Shown here piece by piece: positions 55,107 to 63,222 of a stretch of DNA of 64,000 nt. Below the pieces are notes generated by a model, which made no database searches, had not been told where the DNA came from, and worked only from the letters and a program-made list of their open reading frames with translations. Each line of letters opens with the position of its first letter. Position 1 is the stretch's first letter. This stretch comes from CAKVLS01 sp045534265 (GTDB lineage Bacteria; Bacillota; Clostridia; Christensenellales; UBA1242). Position numbers and translations under genes: made by a program. The stretch lies in NCBI GenBank assembly GCA_045534265.1, contig JAZSJH010000005.1, positions 226,140 through 290,139 on the forward strand, read 5' to 3'.

Positions 55107-56135
55107 TTACTTTAGTTTCGCTTGTTTTAGTGCTTTGATATTACCGCTGTTTAGAATTCTTATGTCGTTGATTTCATAAGTCATCATAGCAAGTCTAGTA
55201 AATCCAAGACCAAACGCAAAACCTTGATATTCGTTAGGGTCAATGCCGCCCATTTCAAGAACTTTTGGGTGAATCATACCGCAAGGGCAAAGTTCAATCC
55301 AACCGCCGTTTTTACAAACCCTACAGCCTTTTCCGCCACAATATGGACAAGAACAATCTAGTTCAAAGCCAGGTTCTACGAATGGGAAAAAGCCCGGACG
55401 AAGTCTTACTTCTACTTCTTTTCCAAAGACATTTGTAAGCATCTCTTTCATAAAGTAAATTAGATTTGAAATACTAACATCTTTGTCAATCATCATACCT
55501 TCTAGTTGGAAGAAAGTATTTTCGTGGCTAGCGTCAAGTTCTTCGTTTCTAAAACATCTTCCTGGGAAAATAGCTTTTAGTGGAGCGCCGTACTTTCTCA
55601 TAATTCTGTTTTGAGCAGCAGAAGTGTGAGTTTTTAGTAATTGTCCATTGCTAAGATAGAATGTATCTTGCATATCTCTTGCAGGGTGATTTTTAGGAAC
55701 GTTAACCGCTTCAAAGTTGTTATATTCTGTTTCAATTTCGTTACCGTCTTCTACGTTAAATCCCATACTTCTAAAAATCTCAATTATTCTGTTTTGAATA
55801 ACTGTGATTGGGTGAAGGCTTCCTGTGTTTTCTGTAGAAGGAATAGTAAGGTCAATTGCTTTTGTGTTTTTTAGTTCCTTTTCAATTCTTTCTTTTTCTA
55901 TTCTCTCGCCTGCATCTTTCAAAAGCGCTGTAATTGTTTGTTTAGCTTCGTTTACTTCTTTACCAAACTCTTTACGCTCGTCATTAGATAAGTCTTTCAT
56001 TATCTTCATAATAGATGTCAAAAGCCCAGTCTTTCCAACATACTTATTGTATAATTCAGAAAGTTTTTGACTGTCTTCTGCCTTTGGAATTTCGACTTTT
56101 GCGTCTTCCAAAATGTTATAAAGTTCTGCGTTCAT
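55107..56135 (-). CDS. pheS: Phenylalanine-tRNA ligase alpha subunit
   Basis: PheS is the catalytic class II subunit. The frame extends upstream to 56228, but that part is the T-box RNA; AAAGGAG and the family's usual opening place the start at ATG 56135, giving 342 residues. The N-terminal coiled coil is followed by motif 2 (FRNEELDASHENTFFQLEGMMID), RPGFFPFVEPGFELDCSC and motif 3 (GFAFGLGFTRLAMMTYEI). A Cys-rich stretch (CPYCGGKGCRVCKNGGWIELCPCG) occupies the insertion seen in many bacterial PheS. Confidence 0.97.
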   Translation of the reverse strand: MNAELYNILEDAKVEIPKAEDSQKLSELYNKYVGKTGLLTSIMKIMKDLSNDERKEFGKEVNEAKQTITALLKDAGERIEKERIEKELKNTKAIDLTIPSTENTGSLHPITVIQNRIIEIFRSMGFNVEDGNEIETEYNNFEAVNVPKNHPARDMQDTFYLSNGQLLKTHTSAAQNRIMRKYGAPLKAIFPGRCFRNEELDASHENTFFQLEGMMIDKDVSISNLIYFMKEMLTNVFGKEVEVRLRPGFFPFVEPGFELDCSCPYCGGKGCRVCKNGGWIELCPCGMIHPKVLEMGGIDPNEYQGFAFGLGFTRLAMMTYEINDIRILNSGNIKALKQAKLK

Positions 56136-56150
56136 AATTTTCTCCTTTAA

Positions 56151-56412
56151 TAAAAAAAACTCCGCCCTAAAAAATAGGACGAAGCTTGTCTCCGTGGTAC
56201 CACCTAAATTATAGCAAAATGCTATCACTTATTATGTTATAACGTAACAACCGTCTTTTCTTAATTAAACCAAGGGTTTGTTCAGAAAGAAGCTAAAAAG
56301 TGAATTCGTGCAAAATTTTTTATAAATGACCTTTCAGCCGCTGAGTCATTCTCTCTAAATAAAAAGCTTTTTGCAGTACTTGTCTTTTATCATTGCCAAA
56401 TATTAACAAAAT
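56151..56412 (-). promoter_or_regulatory. T-box riboswitch (Phe) controlling pheST
   Basis: On the minus strand the conserved T-box AGGTGGTACCACGGAG occupies 56205-56190 and is followed by a 10-bp terminator stem (CTTCGTCCTA with TAGGGCGGAG) and eight T just before the pheS ribosome site. Upstream lie an AG-box-like GAGAGAATGACTC, and a stem I whose 3' side reads GCACGAATTCACTT. The specifier codon is taken as TTC (56304-56302), which encodes Phe and agrees with the genes controlled. Uncharged tRNA-Phe should stabilise the antiterminator and switch pheST on. Confidence 0.9.
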
Positions 56413-56414
56413 CA

Positions 56415-56443
56415 ATGTTAACACTACACAAAAATAAAGTCAA
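56415..56443 (-). promoter_or_regulatory. Promoter of the pheST T-box leader
   Basis: TTGACT (56443-56438), a 17-bp spacer and TAACAT (56420-56415) on the minus strand. It directly follows the yunB stop. Confidence 0.75.
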
Positions 56444-56450
56444 GTACTTT

Positions 56451-57143
56451 TTAAGGTATTAAGTTCATCATTTCGTCTAAATTGTTTGAATTTAGATATA
56501 CTTCAGGTACTTTGCCTACAATTATGCTTTCGCATATCAAAAACTGAGATGTATTTTGAACATTTCTTGCAGAAACTGGCAAAATAACACTAACGTTAGA
56601 GTTTACATTAACATATATCTTATGATTTGTCTGGTTAATGCCTGCTTGGCTAAACTCCGACCTAAATGAGCAACTTATAGCACCAATAGGAAAAAGTTTA
56701 ATTCTTATCTCAGGGCCTTTGCCCATAAAAATTGGTATGCCAAGAAGGGTCCCCATAGGGATTCCTATCCCTTGCTCACCTATAATATCAAGTTTACTCT
56801 GGCTAGTAGCCACAAGGTCTCTTGTTAGTTTATTTACAGTAAGCGAATGCGCCCTTATATAAGTAATATTCCCTTGCTCATCACTTTTTATCTCTATTAT
56901 ATCGTCATAGTTATAACCGTCACACAAAACTTCTGTTACAGCTGTATTTATTGCTTTTGTAGCAAGTGACTTAACCTTTGCCTCACCGATTGAAACAATA
57001 ATAGGATTTATAACCCTTACAATATAAAATACAGCCACACACACTATCGCTATTAAAACACATAAAAAGGTAAATAAGCCCCGTTTTCTGTGCCAGAGCT
57101 TTGCTTTTTTCTTTTTATTTTTTTGCATAGTACAAGCCATCAT
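56451..57143 (-). CDS. yunB: Sporulation protein YunB
   Basis: YunB is a mother-cell sporulation protein of Bacillus and Clostridia with no known biochemical role. The 230 residues have a basic N-terminus, one membrane helix (about 24-46) and the family's core: VKSLATKAINTAVTEVL, a HSLTVNKL stretch, GIPMGTLLGIPIFMGKGPEIRIKLFPIG, and SEFSQAGINQTNHKIYVNV. Two in-frame ATGs (57143, 57128) are possible. The TTTGCATAGTA repeat overlaps the second. It follows spoVAE by 34 bases and may be cotranscribed with spoVA. Confidence 0.88.
   Translation of the reverse strand: MMACTMQKNKKKKAKLWHRKRGLFTFLCVLIAIVCVAVFYIVRVINPIIVSIGEAKVKSLATKAINTAVTEVLCDGYNYDDIIEIKSDEQGNITYIRAHSLTVNKLTRDLVATSQSKLDIIGEQGIGIPMGTLLGIPIFMGKGPEIRIKLFPIGAISCSFRSEFSQAGINQTNHKIYVNVNSNVSVILPVSARNVQNTSQFLICESIIVGKVPEVYLNSNNLDEMMNLIP
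57122..57132 (-). repeat. TTTGCATAGTA repeat at the yunB start
   Basis: Exact 11-base copy overlapping the first codons of yunB. Confidence 0.5.
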
Positions 57144-57177
57144 ATTTTATTATATGAAATAGCTTTTTTTATAATAA

Positions 57178-57543
57178 CTAACTCTTTTTGCTATGGCTTT
57201 TGAAGATAAGTGCAAACAAATACGCAAATCCTACCGCCGCTGCAACACCCGCTGCAGTTGCAGAAAGTCCGCCTTTAACAATGCCTAGTATCCCTTCGGT
57301 TGTAGCTCCTTTTATAGCACCTTTTGCAAGCGAACTACCAAAGCCAATTATAGGAACAGTAATCCCTGCTTTTGCAAAATTCACAATAGGCTCAAATATT
57401 CCAATAGCCTCTAAAAATACACCCAAAAGCAAAAATAATACAAGTATTCTTGCAGAGGTCATTCGGGTTCGTATAATCAAAATTTGAGCCAAAAGACAAA
57501 CTAATCCGCCCACTCCAAAAACAATTAAATAATCTAAAACCAT
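57178..57543 (-). CDS. spoVAE: Stage V sporulation protein AE
   Basis: SpoVAE is one of the membrane proteins of the channel that moves Ca-dipicolinate into the forespore and out during germination. The 121 residues are nearly all hydrophobic helices, with the conserved PIIGFGSSLAKGAIKGA in the middle. It begins 3 bases after spoVAD. It belongs to the spoVAC-AD-AE core that clostridial genomes retain; spoVAA and spoVAB are absent from this locus. Confidence 0.92.
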   Translation of the reverse strand: MVLDYLIVFGVGGLVCLLAQILIIRTRMTSARILVLFLLLGVFLEAIGIFEPIVNFAKAGITVPIIGFGSSLAKGAIKGATTEGILGIVKGGLSATAAGVAAAVGFAYLFALIFKSHSKKS

Positions 57544-57546
57544 TTT

Positions 57547-58557
57547 TTACATTCCTTTTTCTACCACAACAGCGTGAGCAATACCCGGTATTGTTTCGCC
57601 TTGAAAAGATGATGTTGTACTAAGCAGTGCTCCCGTTGACATAAGTATTACTTTTTTATAACTACCATCAGTTAATTTATCAAAAATATAAGAGTTCATA
57701 ACTGTTGCACTACAGCCACAACCGCTACCACCCATAAAAGCCTTTTGAGTGTCCGAAAATATTACTTGTCCGCAATCTAAATAATTTTCACCTACCTTAT
57801 ACCCTTTTTGCTCCAAAAGGTCGATAAGCAACTCACCACCTAGTTTTCCCAAATCTCCCGTCACTATAAGGTCATAATCGCTAGGTTTTGTCTTGGTGTC
57901 TACAAATAACTTAATTAAGGTATCTGCCGCTGCAGGAGCCATTGCCGCCCCCATATTATTCATATCATTGATACCATAGTCAACCACCCTTCCAATAGTC
58001 GCCATAACAATATTGTGTCCTTTACCGGTTTTTGATAAAATCCCACAACCAGAGCCTGTTACAGTCCACTGTGCTGTAGGCGGCCTTTGGCAACCAAGCT
58101 CCAATGGATATCTAAATTGCCTTTCGGCGGTCGAAAAGTGGCTACTTGTACTACAAGCAACGTTTTTTGCAAAATCGCCACAAATAAGGCAAGATCCCAC
58201 AATCATACTCTCGGTCATTGTAGAACAAGCCCCAAACATGCCTAAAAAACCCGTCCCAAATTGCCTTGCACTAAAACTTGCTGAGATAATTTGGTTAAGT
58301 AAATCCCCCGCAACCAATACATCAATATCTGTACTTATAAGCCCAGCCTTTGCAGTAGCTCCAGATATTGCCTGTTCCATCATTTTTCTTTCGGCTTTTT
58401 CATAGGTCTTTTCATTAAAACTATCAGTTTTTAGTATATAATCAAAATATTTGGCAACCGGCCCATGACCTTCTTTTGGTCCAACAATTGCATACCCAGC
58501 TCTCCATTTTGGCGGCTCATTAAATACAATAGTATACTCTCCAATTCTATTCATCAA
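57547..58557 (-). CDS. spoVAD: Stage V sporulation protein AD
   Basis: SpoVAD is the soluble thiolase-fold protein of the SpoVA complex and binds dipicolinic acid directly. The 336 residues show GYAIVGPKEGHGPVAKYFD, the Cys-containing GMFGACSTMTESMIVG, LELGCQRPPTAQWTVTGSG and GGSGCGCSATVMNSYI. It overlaps spoVAC by 4 bases (ATGA) and precedes spoVAE by 3, so the three are tightly coupled. Confidence 0.95.
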   Translation of the reverse strand: MMNRIGEYTIVFNEPPKWRAGYAIVGPKEGHGPVAKYFDYILKTDSFNEKTYEKAERKMMEQAISGATAKAGLISTDIDVLVAGDLLNQIISASFSARQFGTGFLGMFGACSTMTESMIVGSCLICGDFAKNVACSTSSHFSTAERQFRYPLELGCQRPPTAQWTVTGSGCGILSKTGKGHNIVMATIGRVVDYGINDMNNMGAAMAPAAADTLIKLFVDTKTKPSDYDLIVTGDLGKLGGELLIDLLEQKGYKVGENYLDCGQVIFSDTQKAFMGGSGCGCSATVMNSYIFDKLTDGSYKKVILMSTGALLSTTSSFQGETIPGIAHAVVVEKGM

Positions 58558-59009
58558 AATAACCCCACTATATAATAAATTATCCCAACAAGTATTGAAG
58601 AGGATATTCCAGTAACAATTACCGGCCCCGCAACCGAAAACATCTTAACACACATACCAAATATCCAACCTTCGTTTTTGAACTCAATTGCTGGGCTTGC
58701 TATTGAGTTAGAAAATCCAGTTATAGGCACGATTGACCCAGCCCCTGCAAAAGCGCCTATGCGGTCATATACCCCAAGACCTGTCAAAAATGATGCCAAA
58801 AAGATTAATATAACTGATGTATAAGCGCTTGCCGTTTCAAGTTCCATGCCATCAAATATGGCCATAAGAGAGTCTGTTATTCCTTGCCCTATACAACAAA
58901 TTATTCCCCCTACCAAAAACGCACACAAAAGCGATGGAAAAGGTTTTGTCTGTGGCAGTCTTTTTTCTACATAATCATAATACTTTTTGTTTCTAGTTAC
59001 ATTATCCAT
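58554..59009 (-). CDS. spoVAC: Stage V sporulation protein AC
   Basis: SpoVAC is the membrane protein of the spoVA complex shown in Bacillus to act as a mechanosensitive channel. The 151 residues begin with a soluble KKYYDYVEKRLPQTKPFP and continue with four to five helices, with PITGFSNSIASPAIEFK as the conserved segment. It is first in spoVAC-AD-AE. AAGGAG precedes the ATG, and a forespore-type promoter is possible upstream. Confidence 0.94.
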   Translation of the reverse strand: MDNVTRNKKYYDYVEKRLPQTKPFPSLLCAFLVGGIICCIGQGITDSLMAIFDGMELETASAYTSVILIFLASFLTGLGVYDRIGAFAGAGSIVPITGFSNSIASPAIEFKNEGWIFGMCVKMFSVAGPVIVTGISSSILVGIIYYIVGLF

Positions 59010-59026
59010 AAACTTTCTCCTTGACT

Positions 59027-59055
59027 AATTTTAGCCAAAAAAAATTTTTATAAGC
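59027..59055 (-). promoter_or_regulatory. Possible forespore (sigma-F/G type) promoter of spoVA
   Basis: On the minus strand GCTTA (59055-59051), a 14-bp spacer and GGCTAAAATT (59036-59027) resemble the forespore consensus of a GYATA/GYTTA -35 and a GG-x2-A-x-A-x-T -10. One position deviates and the spacer is one short. spoVA is forespore-expressed in Bacillus. A match of this kind can occur by chance in AT-rich DNA. Confidence 0.35.
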
Positions 59056-59133
59056 AAAATTGTGATTTTTTTGTAATAATTTTTTATTTACAACTCAAAC
59101 TAGGAATATCAAAGAATTTTTTTGGAGGAATTT

Positions 59134-60909
59134 ATGAAAAAATTATTAATACCATTATCTCTTATGGCACTTACAATGCTTCCTACAGGTTGTATGACAA
59201 AAGATAATACAAACGCAGACATAGCAAAATCTTTATCAAACAGCATAACAGAAGTTATGGAGTCTGCAAAAAAAGTTGCAGATATTGACGAAAACAAACT
59301 TGCAATTAATGAACTAAACGGAAAAACAAATCTAAACAAAGACTACACAAAAGACAATAGCACATACAAAAACAGAACTATTAGAAAACTTGTTAAAAAC
59401 AACAAAAATGGAGCAAACAATAGTTATCAAAAATCAACAACTTTTACTCAAAACAATATAAACAATGGCTCAGTTTATTCAAAATATGTAGGTAATAACG
59501 GAGCTTATAATAAAAATAGTGTTAATACAGCTACACAAAGCAATAACACTCAAAACAATAATTTTGTATCAGATAGCGGACATAATACCTATAAATACTC
59601 TACCGCCGAATATAACCCAAGATTTACAAATACAAACCAAAATGTTGCCTTAACAAACTATATGGAAAAGATTCAAGATTTGTATGCTATATGCAATGAC
59701 ACTTGCGCAGCATCAAGTGATTTAGATGGACTAAAAGACGAACTTATTAATACCTGCAATAATTGCAATAACTTGCTTAAAAAAGTTCAAAACGGCGAAG
59801 TTAAATTAACTCAAGAACAACAAAACACTCTATGCGAATACAATAAGACCTTACAAAGTTGCATAGACGACCTAAACTCTTGCAGAAGTTGTAGCGAAGA
59901 TGTCAATATCATAAACACCCTAAAAGGCAACTTCTCTAACAATTGTGATACATTGGTTGCAAAGTATCTAAAAGTCTTAAACAATTTGGATATCAACGGC
60001 AGTTATTGCAACAATGCCCAATGCACAGTCGCCGAAATTAACAACTATATTTCTGGCATTTGCGGCGAAAGCGTTAATAACTATGTTAGCAGATATAGAT
60101 TCGATAGCTACGCTGTAGAAGATAACACAAAAAAACAAGATAGCTCAAACTCTGCATCTTCAAGCCAAAACAACAATATAAACAACACAACAAATAACAC
60201 ACAACAAAACAATAATACGTCAAATAACGCCCAAAATAGCGCTAAAAACAATCAATATACAAAACCTGAAACAGAGTCTCAAACAAAGCAAAATGCCACA
60301 AATGCTCAAAATAACAGTCAAAACCAAGTAGTTACAAATCAACAAAAAACTTATCAAAATACCCCATCTAAACAAGTAACTCCTGTATACACTCAGTCAA
60401 ATAAAACAACACAAAACAGTTCTACACAAAAAGTAGTAAACAACAAACCAAATGCAAATAATCAAAACAGACCTACAACCTACCCTATGCCAAGACCTGT
60501 AAATAATGGAGTGCAACAAAATACTAACACTCAGCCAAAGCAAAATGTTTATGGTGGAAGTGCCCCAAAAACTACTCCTGAGTACGACACACCAAACAGA
60601 CACCCATTGACAAAGGACATTAAACAAAATCCTAATAAACAAGCAGTAAATAGTCAAAACAGCAAAACCGCTGACGAAGTAGTAACTTATAACAATAGAT
60701 ATAATGACTACTTTGCTGTATCTACTCCAAGCCCAAAAAGCCAATATAGCGGAGTTTCTGCAAAAAATAATTCAACAGACACTAATACATCTTATAGAGC
60801 CGATAGCAAAAAGGTATATTCAAGACCAAGCTTTACCAACCACCAAATAATGTTTGGACCAAAAGATGTAAGAGCAAATAACAAAGTTATGACTTTGGAA
60901 GAAATCTAA
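59134..60909 (+). CDS. Asn-rich predicted lipoprotein of unknown function
   Basis: Starts at ATG 59134 after GGAGG. Residues 1-20 (MKKLLIPLSLMALTMLPTGC) form a lipoprotein signal with C20 as the lipid anchor; proline at -3 is not ideal. The next 165 residues are Asn/Thr/Lys-rich. Residues about 185-310 hold a helical, Cys-rich region with about twelve cysteines (CNDTC, TCNNC, SCRSC). The rest, to 591, is very rich in Asn, Gln and Ser. It is the only plus-strand gene among spoVA and spoIIA genes, which suggests but does not prove a sporulation link. No family is recognised. Confidence 0.75.
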   Translation: MKKLLIPLSLMALTMLPTGCMTKDNTNADIAKSLSNSITEVMESAKKVADIDENKLAINELNGKTNLNKDYTKDNSTYKNRTIRKLVKNNKNGANNSYQKSTTFTQNNINNGSVYSKYVGNNGAYNKNSVNTATQSNNTQNNNFVSDSGHNTYKYSTAEYNPRFTNTNQNVALTNYMEKIQDLYAICNDTCAASSDLDGLKDELINTCNNCNNLLKKVQNGEVKLTQEQQNTLCEYNKTLQSCIDDLNSCRSCSEDVNIINTLKGNFSNNCDTLVAKYLKVLNNLDINGSYCNNAQCTVAEINNYISGICGESVNNYVSRYRFDSYAVEDNTKKQDSSNSASSSQNNNINNTTNNTQQNNNTSNNAQNSAKNNQYTKPETESQTKQNATNAQNNSQNQVVTNQQKTYQNTPSKQVTPVYTQSNKTTQNSSTQKVVNNKPNANNQNRPTTYPMPRPVNNGVQQNTNTQPKQNVYGGSAPKTTPEYDTPNRHPLTKDIKQNPNKQAVNSQNSKTADEVVTYNNRYNDYFAVSTPSPKSQYSGVSAKNNSTDTNTSYRADSKKVYSRPSFTNHQIMFGPKDVRANNKVMTLEEI

Positions 60910-60910
60910 C

Positions 60911-60942
60911 AAAAAAACACTAGATAATTTCTAGTGTTTTTT
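60911..60942. terminator. Bidirectional terminator between the lipoprotein gene and sigF
   Basis: AAAAAACACTAGA pairs with TCTAGTGTTTTTT around a short AT loop. Convergent genes end on both sides. Confidence 0.9.
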
Positions 60943-61654
60943 AATTTGCTTTTTGTTTTAACCTTTTTAAGATTTTGCTTTCTATCCTACTAACCTGAAC
61001 TTGCGATACCCCCAGCATCTGCGCCACTTCACTTTGAGTTTTATCCCTAAAATACCTAAGAATTATTATTTTTCTGTCTTTTTCATTTAGTGTCATAAGT
61101 AGGTCTTTTACCAAAATACTATCTGTTATATCTACATCTTCATTATCTGCCACCCTATCTATTACTTCTAGCCCACTTCCGCCATCAAACTGTTGTTGGA
61201 GAGATATTGGCATACGGGCTGATTCTAGCGTAAAGACAACTTCTTGCTCATCTATATTAAACATATTGGCAAGTTCGGCAATAGTAGGCGGCGGCAAATT
61301 ACTTAACTTTCTTTCATCAAATACCTTTTGCATTTGAAAGTAAAGCCCTTTTATAGCGCGCGACACTTTTATAGAGCCGTCATCACGCAAAAACCGCTTT
61401 ATTTCGCCCGCTATCATAGGTACAGCATATGTCGAAAACTTAACATTAAAAGACTCATCAAAGTTGTTTATCGCCTTCAAAAACCCTAAACAACCTAGCT
61501 GATATAAATCATCATACTCTACGCCTTTGTTAAGATAGCGTTTGACTATACTCTTTACCAAAGGTGCATTATTTTCAATCAATATTGATTTTGCTATCTC
61601 ATCTCCACATTTTGCTTTTGTTATGTAATCCATTGTACTATTGTGGTCAAGCAT
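60941..61654 (-). CDS. sigF: RNA polymerase sigma-F factor
   Basis: Sigma-F is the first forespore-specific sigma factor, held inactive by SpoIIAB until SpoIIAA frees it. The 237 residues show region 2 (NAPLVKSIVKRYLNKGVEYDDLYQLGCLGFLKAINNFD; KFSTYAVPMIAGEIKRFLRD) and region 4 (LNEKDRKIIILRYF; KTQSEVAQMLGVSQVQVSRIE, read with the preceding D). GGGAG precedes the ATG, 15 bases after spoIIAB. It is the last gene of the spoIIA operon. Confidence 0.95.
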   Translation of the reverse strand: MLDHNSTMDYITKAKCGDEIAKSILIENNAPLVKSIVKRYLNKGVEYDDLYQLGCLGFLKAINNFDESFNVKFSTYAVPMIAGEIKRFLRDDGSIKVSRAIKGLYFQMQKVFDERKLSNLPPPTIAELANMFNIDEQEVVFTLESARMPISLQQQFDGGSGLEVIDRVADNEDVDITDSILVKDLLMTLNEKDRKIIILRYFRDKTQSEVAQMLGVSQVQVSRIESKILKRLKQKAN

Positions 61655-61668
61655 TGATTATCTCCCTT

Positions 61669-62112
61669 TTAGGCGTTGGCAACTTGTTGTCTTTCAAAAA
61701 CTTTGCGCATATTTACAGTTATTCCCTTTTTTTCATTTTTTATAATACTAAGACTAGACATAAAACTCTCCATAACGGTAAATCCCATACCACTACGCTC
61801 ATCATTTGGCTTTGTAGTAAAAAACGGTTCTTTTGCCTTTTCTATGTCATTTATTCCCACACCTTCGTCCATAATACTTATATCTATATAATCATCATAT
61901 AGATCTACTTTCATAGTTATCATTCCAGGCTTGTCTGGATATGCATGAACAACGCAGTTGGTTACCGCTTCCGAAACGGCTGTTTTAATATCAGTTAGTT
62001 CGTCCATACTAGGATTAACCCCCAAACAAAATCCAGCAACACAACTTCTAGCAAAAGCTTCATTTGTAGATATTGATAAAAATTTCAATTCCATTTCATT
62101 AATTTTTCTCAT
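61669..62112 (-). CDS. spoIIAB: Anti-sigma-F factor and kinase SpoIIAB
   Basis: SpoIIAB binds sigma-F and phosphorylates SpoIIAA. The 147 residues begin MRKINEMELKFLSISTNEAFARS and carry the GHKL ATPase boxes: the N box DIKTAVSEAVTNCVVHAYP, the G1 box MDEGVGI and the G2 box RSGMGFTVMESFM. AAGGAG precedes the start, 11 bases after spoIIAA. Middle gene of spoIIAA-spoIIAB-sigF. Confidence 0.95.
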   Translation of the reverse strand: MRKINEMELKFLSISTNEAFARSCVAGFCLGVNPSMDELTDIKTAVSEAVTNCVVHAYPDKPGMITMKVDLYDDYIDISIMDEGVGINDIEKAKEPFFTTKPNDERSGMGFTVMESFMSSLSIIKNEKKGITVNMRKVFERQQVANA

Positions 62113-62123
62113 AAAAAACTCCT

Positions 62124-62432
62124 TTAACTTATTTTTGGCATAATTTCATAAAGCCCTGTCAGCTTAAATATCTTTTCCGCGTGATATGACGGATTTGCGA
62201 TAAAAATTCCAATCCCTTTTTGCTTCATCTTTTTATATCTTCCTATCAAAACGCCTATTCCTGTGCTGTCCATAAAATTAAGTTCGGATAAATCTATAAT
62301 TATCTGCCTAAAGTTTTCTCCCGCAAACAACCTATCCAAAACCCCAGTTGCATACTTTGCCGTATGTTCATCTAGTTCGCCATCTAAGACAACATACAAA
62401 ACATTGTTGTATATTCTGTTTTTTATCTGCAT
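62124..62432 (-). CDS. spoIIAA: Anti-anti-sigma factor SpoIIAA
   Basis: SpoIIAA is the STAS-domain protein that, when dephosphorylated, displaces sigma-F from SpoIIAB. The 102 residues have the phosphorylated serine S56 in LNFMDSTGIGVLIGRY. AAAAGGAG precedes the ATG. In Bacillus the operon is driven by sigma-H and Spo0A; I saw no clear sigma-H box upstream, only AT-rich sequence. spoIIE, which encodes the phosphatase, is not in the window. Confidence 0.95.
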   Translation of the reverse strand: MQIKNRIYNNVLYVVLDGELDEHTAKYATGVLDRLFAGENFRQIIIDLSELNFMDSTGIGVLIGRYKKMKQKGIGIFIANPSYHAEKIFKLTGLYEIMPKIS

Positions 62433-62613
62433 AATTTTCTCCTTTTGTTATAAAAATTTTATAATAAACTCAAAAAAATATTTTTTCTAATAATGCCAAA
62501 TTATAAAAAATATTGTAAAAAAGGCTTATTTTGCCCTATTTTAATGGCTTTTTTATATAAAATATAAATTAAAAAATTTTTTCAAAAAAATATAAAAAAT
62601 AATTAAAAAATTG

Positions 62614-62642
62614 TTGACTTTTATCTTGGGATATTGTATTAT
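62614..62642 (+). promoter_or_regulatory. Promoter of the tRNA gene cluster
   Basis: TTGACT (62614-62619), a 17-bp spacer and TATTAT (62637-62642), 20 bases before the first tRNA. The stretch from the spoIIAA start to here (about 180 bases) is AT-rich and holds nothing else I recognise. Confidence 0.83.
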
Positions 62643-62662
62643 GTAATAGTCAATCGGTTCGC

Positions 62663-62738
62663 CGGGGTGTAGCGCAGTTGGTAGCGCACGTGGTTTGGGA
62701 CCATGGGGCCGGGAGTTCGAGTCTCTTCACCCCGACCA
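62663..62738 (+). tRNA. tRNA-Pro (TGG)
   Basis: Acceptor CGGGGTG with CACCCCG, discriminator A, CCA encoded; anticodon loop TTTGGGA gives TGG. 76 nt. First of six clustered tRNAs. Confidence 0.95.
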
Positions 62739-62772
62739 ATAATTGACAAATATAAATGGTGCTAACATATTC

Positions 62773-62849
62773 GGGCCTTTAGCTCAGTTGGTTAGAGCAA
62801 CCGGCTCATAACCGGTCGGTCCGGGGTTCAAGTCCCTGAAGGCCCACCA
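62773..62849 (+). tRNA. tRNA-Met (CAT), probably elongator
   Basis: Acceptor GGGCCTT with AAGGCCC, discriminator A, CCA encoded; anticodon CAT. The first base pair is G-C, unlike initiator tRNA, and the anticodon stem lacks three G-C pairs of the initiator type. A lysidine-modified tRNA-Ile2 also has CAT and is not strictly excluded. 77 nt. Confidence 0.9.
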
Positions 62850-62868
62850 ATATTATTTTAAGCCATAT

Positions 62869-62945
62869 GGCCCGGTAGCTCAGCTGGTTAGAGCGCTAGC
62901 CTGTCACGCTAGAGGTCGAGGGTTCGAGCCCCTTCCGGGTCGCCA
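62869..62945 (+). tRNA. tRNA-Asp (GTC)
   Basis: Acceptor GGCCCGG with CCGGGTC (one G-T), discriminator G, CCA encoded; anticodon GTC. A GUN anticodon, so a substrate for Tgt. 77 nt. Confidence 0.95.
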
Positions 62946-62962
62946 TTAAAATAATATAACAT

Positions 62963-63038
62963 GCCTTGGTAGCTCAGATGGTAGAGCGGAGGACTGAAAA
63001 TCCTTATGTCGGTGGTTCGATTCCGCCCCAAGGCACCA
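62963..63038 (+). tRNA. tRNA-Phe (GAA)
   Basis: Acceptor GCCTTGG with CCAAGGC, discriminator A, CCA encoded; anticodon loop CTGAAAA gives GAA. This is the tRNA expected to be read by the pheST T-box. 76 nt. Confidence 0.95.
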
Positions 63039-63069
63039 GAATACTTATGAAGATAAGTATTTAACCCGT

Positions 63070-63144
63070 GCTGGTGTGGCTCAACGGTAGAGCAGCTGAC
63101 TTGTAATCAGCAGGTTGTTGGTTCGATTCCGACCACCAGCTCCA
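63070..63144 (+). tRNA. tRNA-Thr (TGT)
   Basis: Acceptor GCTGGTG with CACCAGC, discriminator T, CCA encoded; anticodon TGT. 75 nt. Confidence 0.95.
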
Positions 63145-63155
63145 ATTTATAACAG

Positions 63156-63215
63156 ATCACTTACCTATCTGGTAAGTGATTATGCTATAATAAACCTTTT
63201 TGCTTGTTAGCAAAA
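63156..63215 (+). promoter_or_regulatory. Two hairpins and a -10 box between tRNA-Thr and tRNA-Tyr
   Basis: A perfect 10-bp stem (ATCACTTACC with GGTAAGTGAT, 63156-63180) has no T-run. It is followed by TGC-TATAAT (TATAAT 63186-63191), an extended -10, and then TTTTGC/GCAAAA. The spacer may process the precursor, pause polymerase, or give tRNA-Tyr its own promoter. Confidence 0.5.
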
Positions 63216-63222
63216 TATTTAT

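Noticed and set aside
62433..62613. Sigma-H promoter for the spoIIA operon
   Set aside because: Only loose AT-rich similarity (AGAAAAA ... GAGTT) that would be expected by chance.
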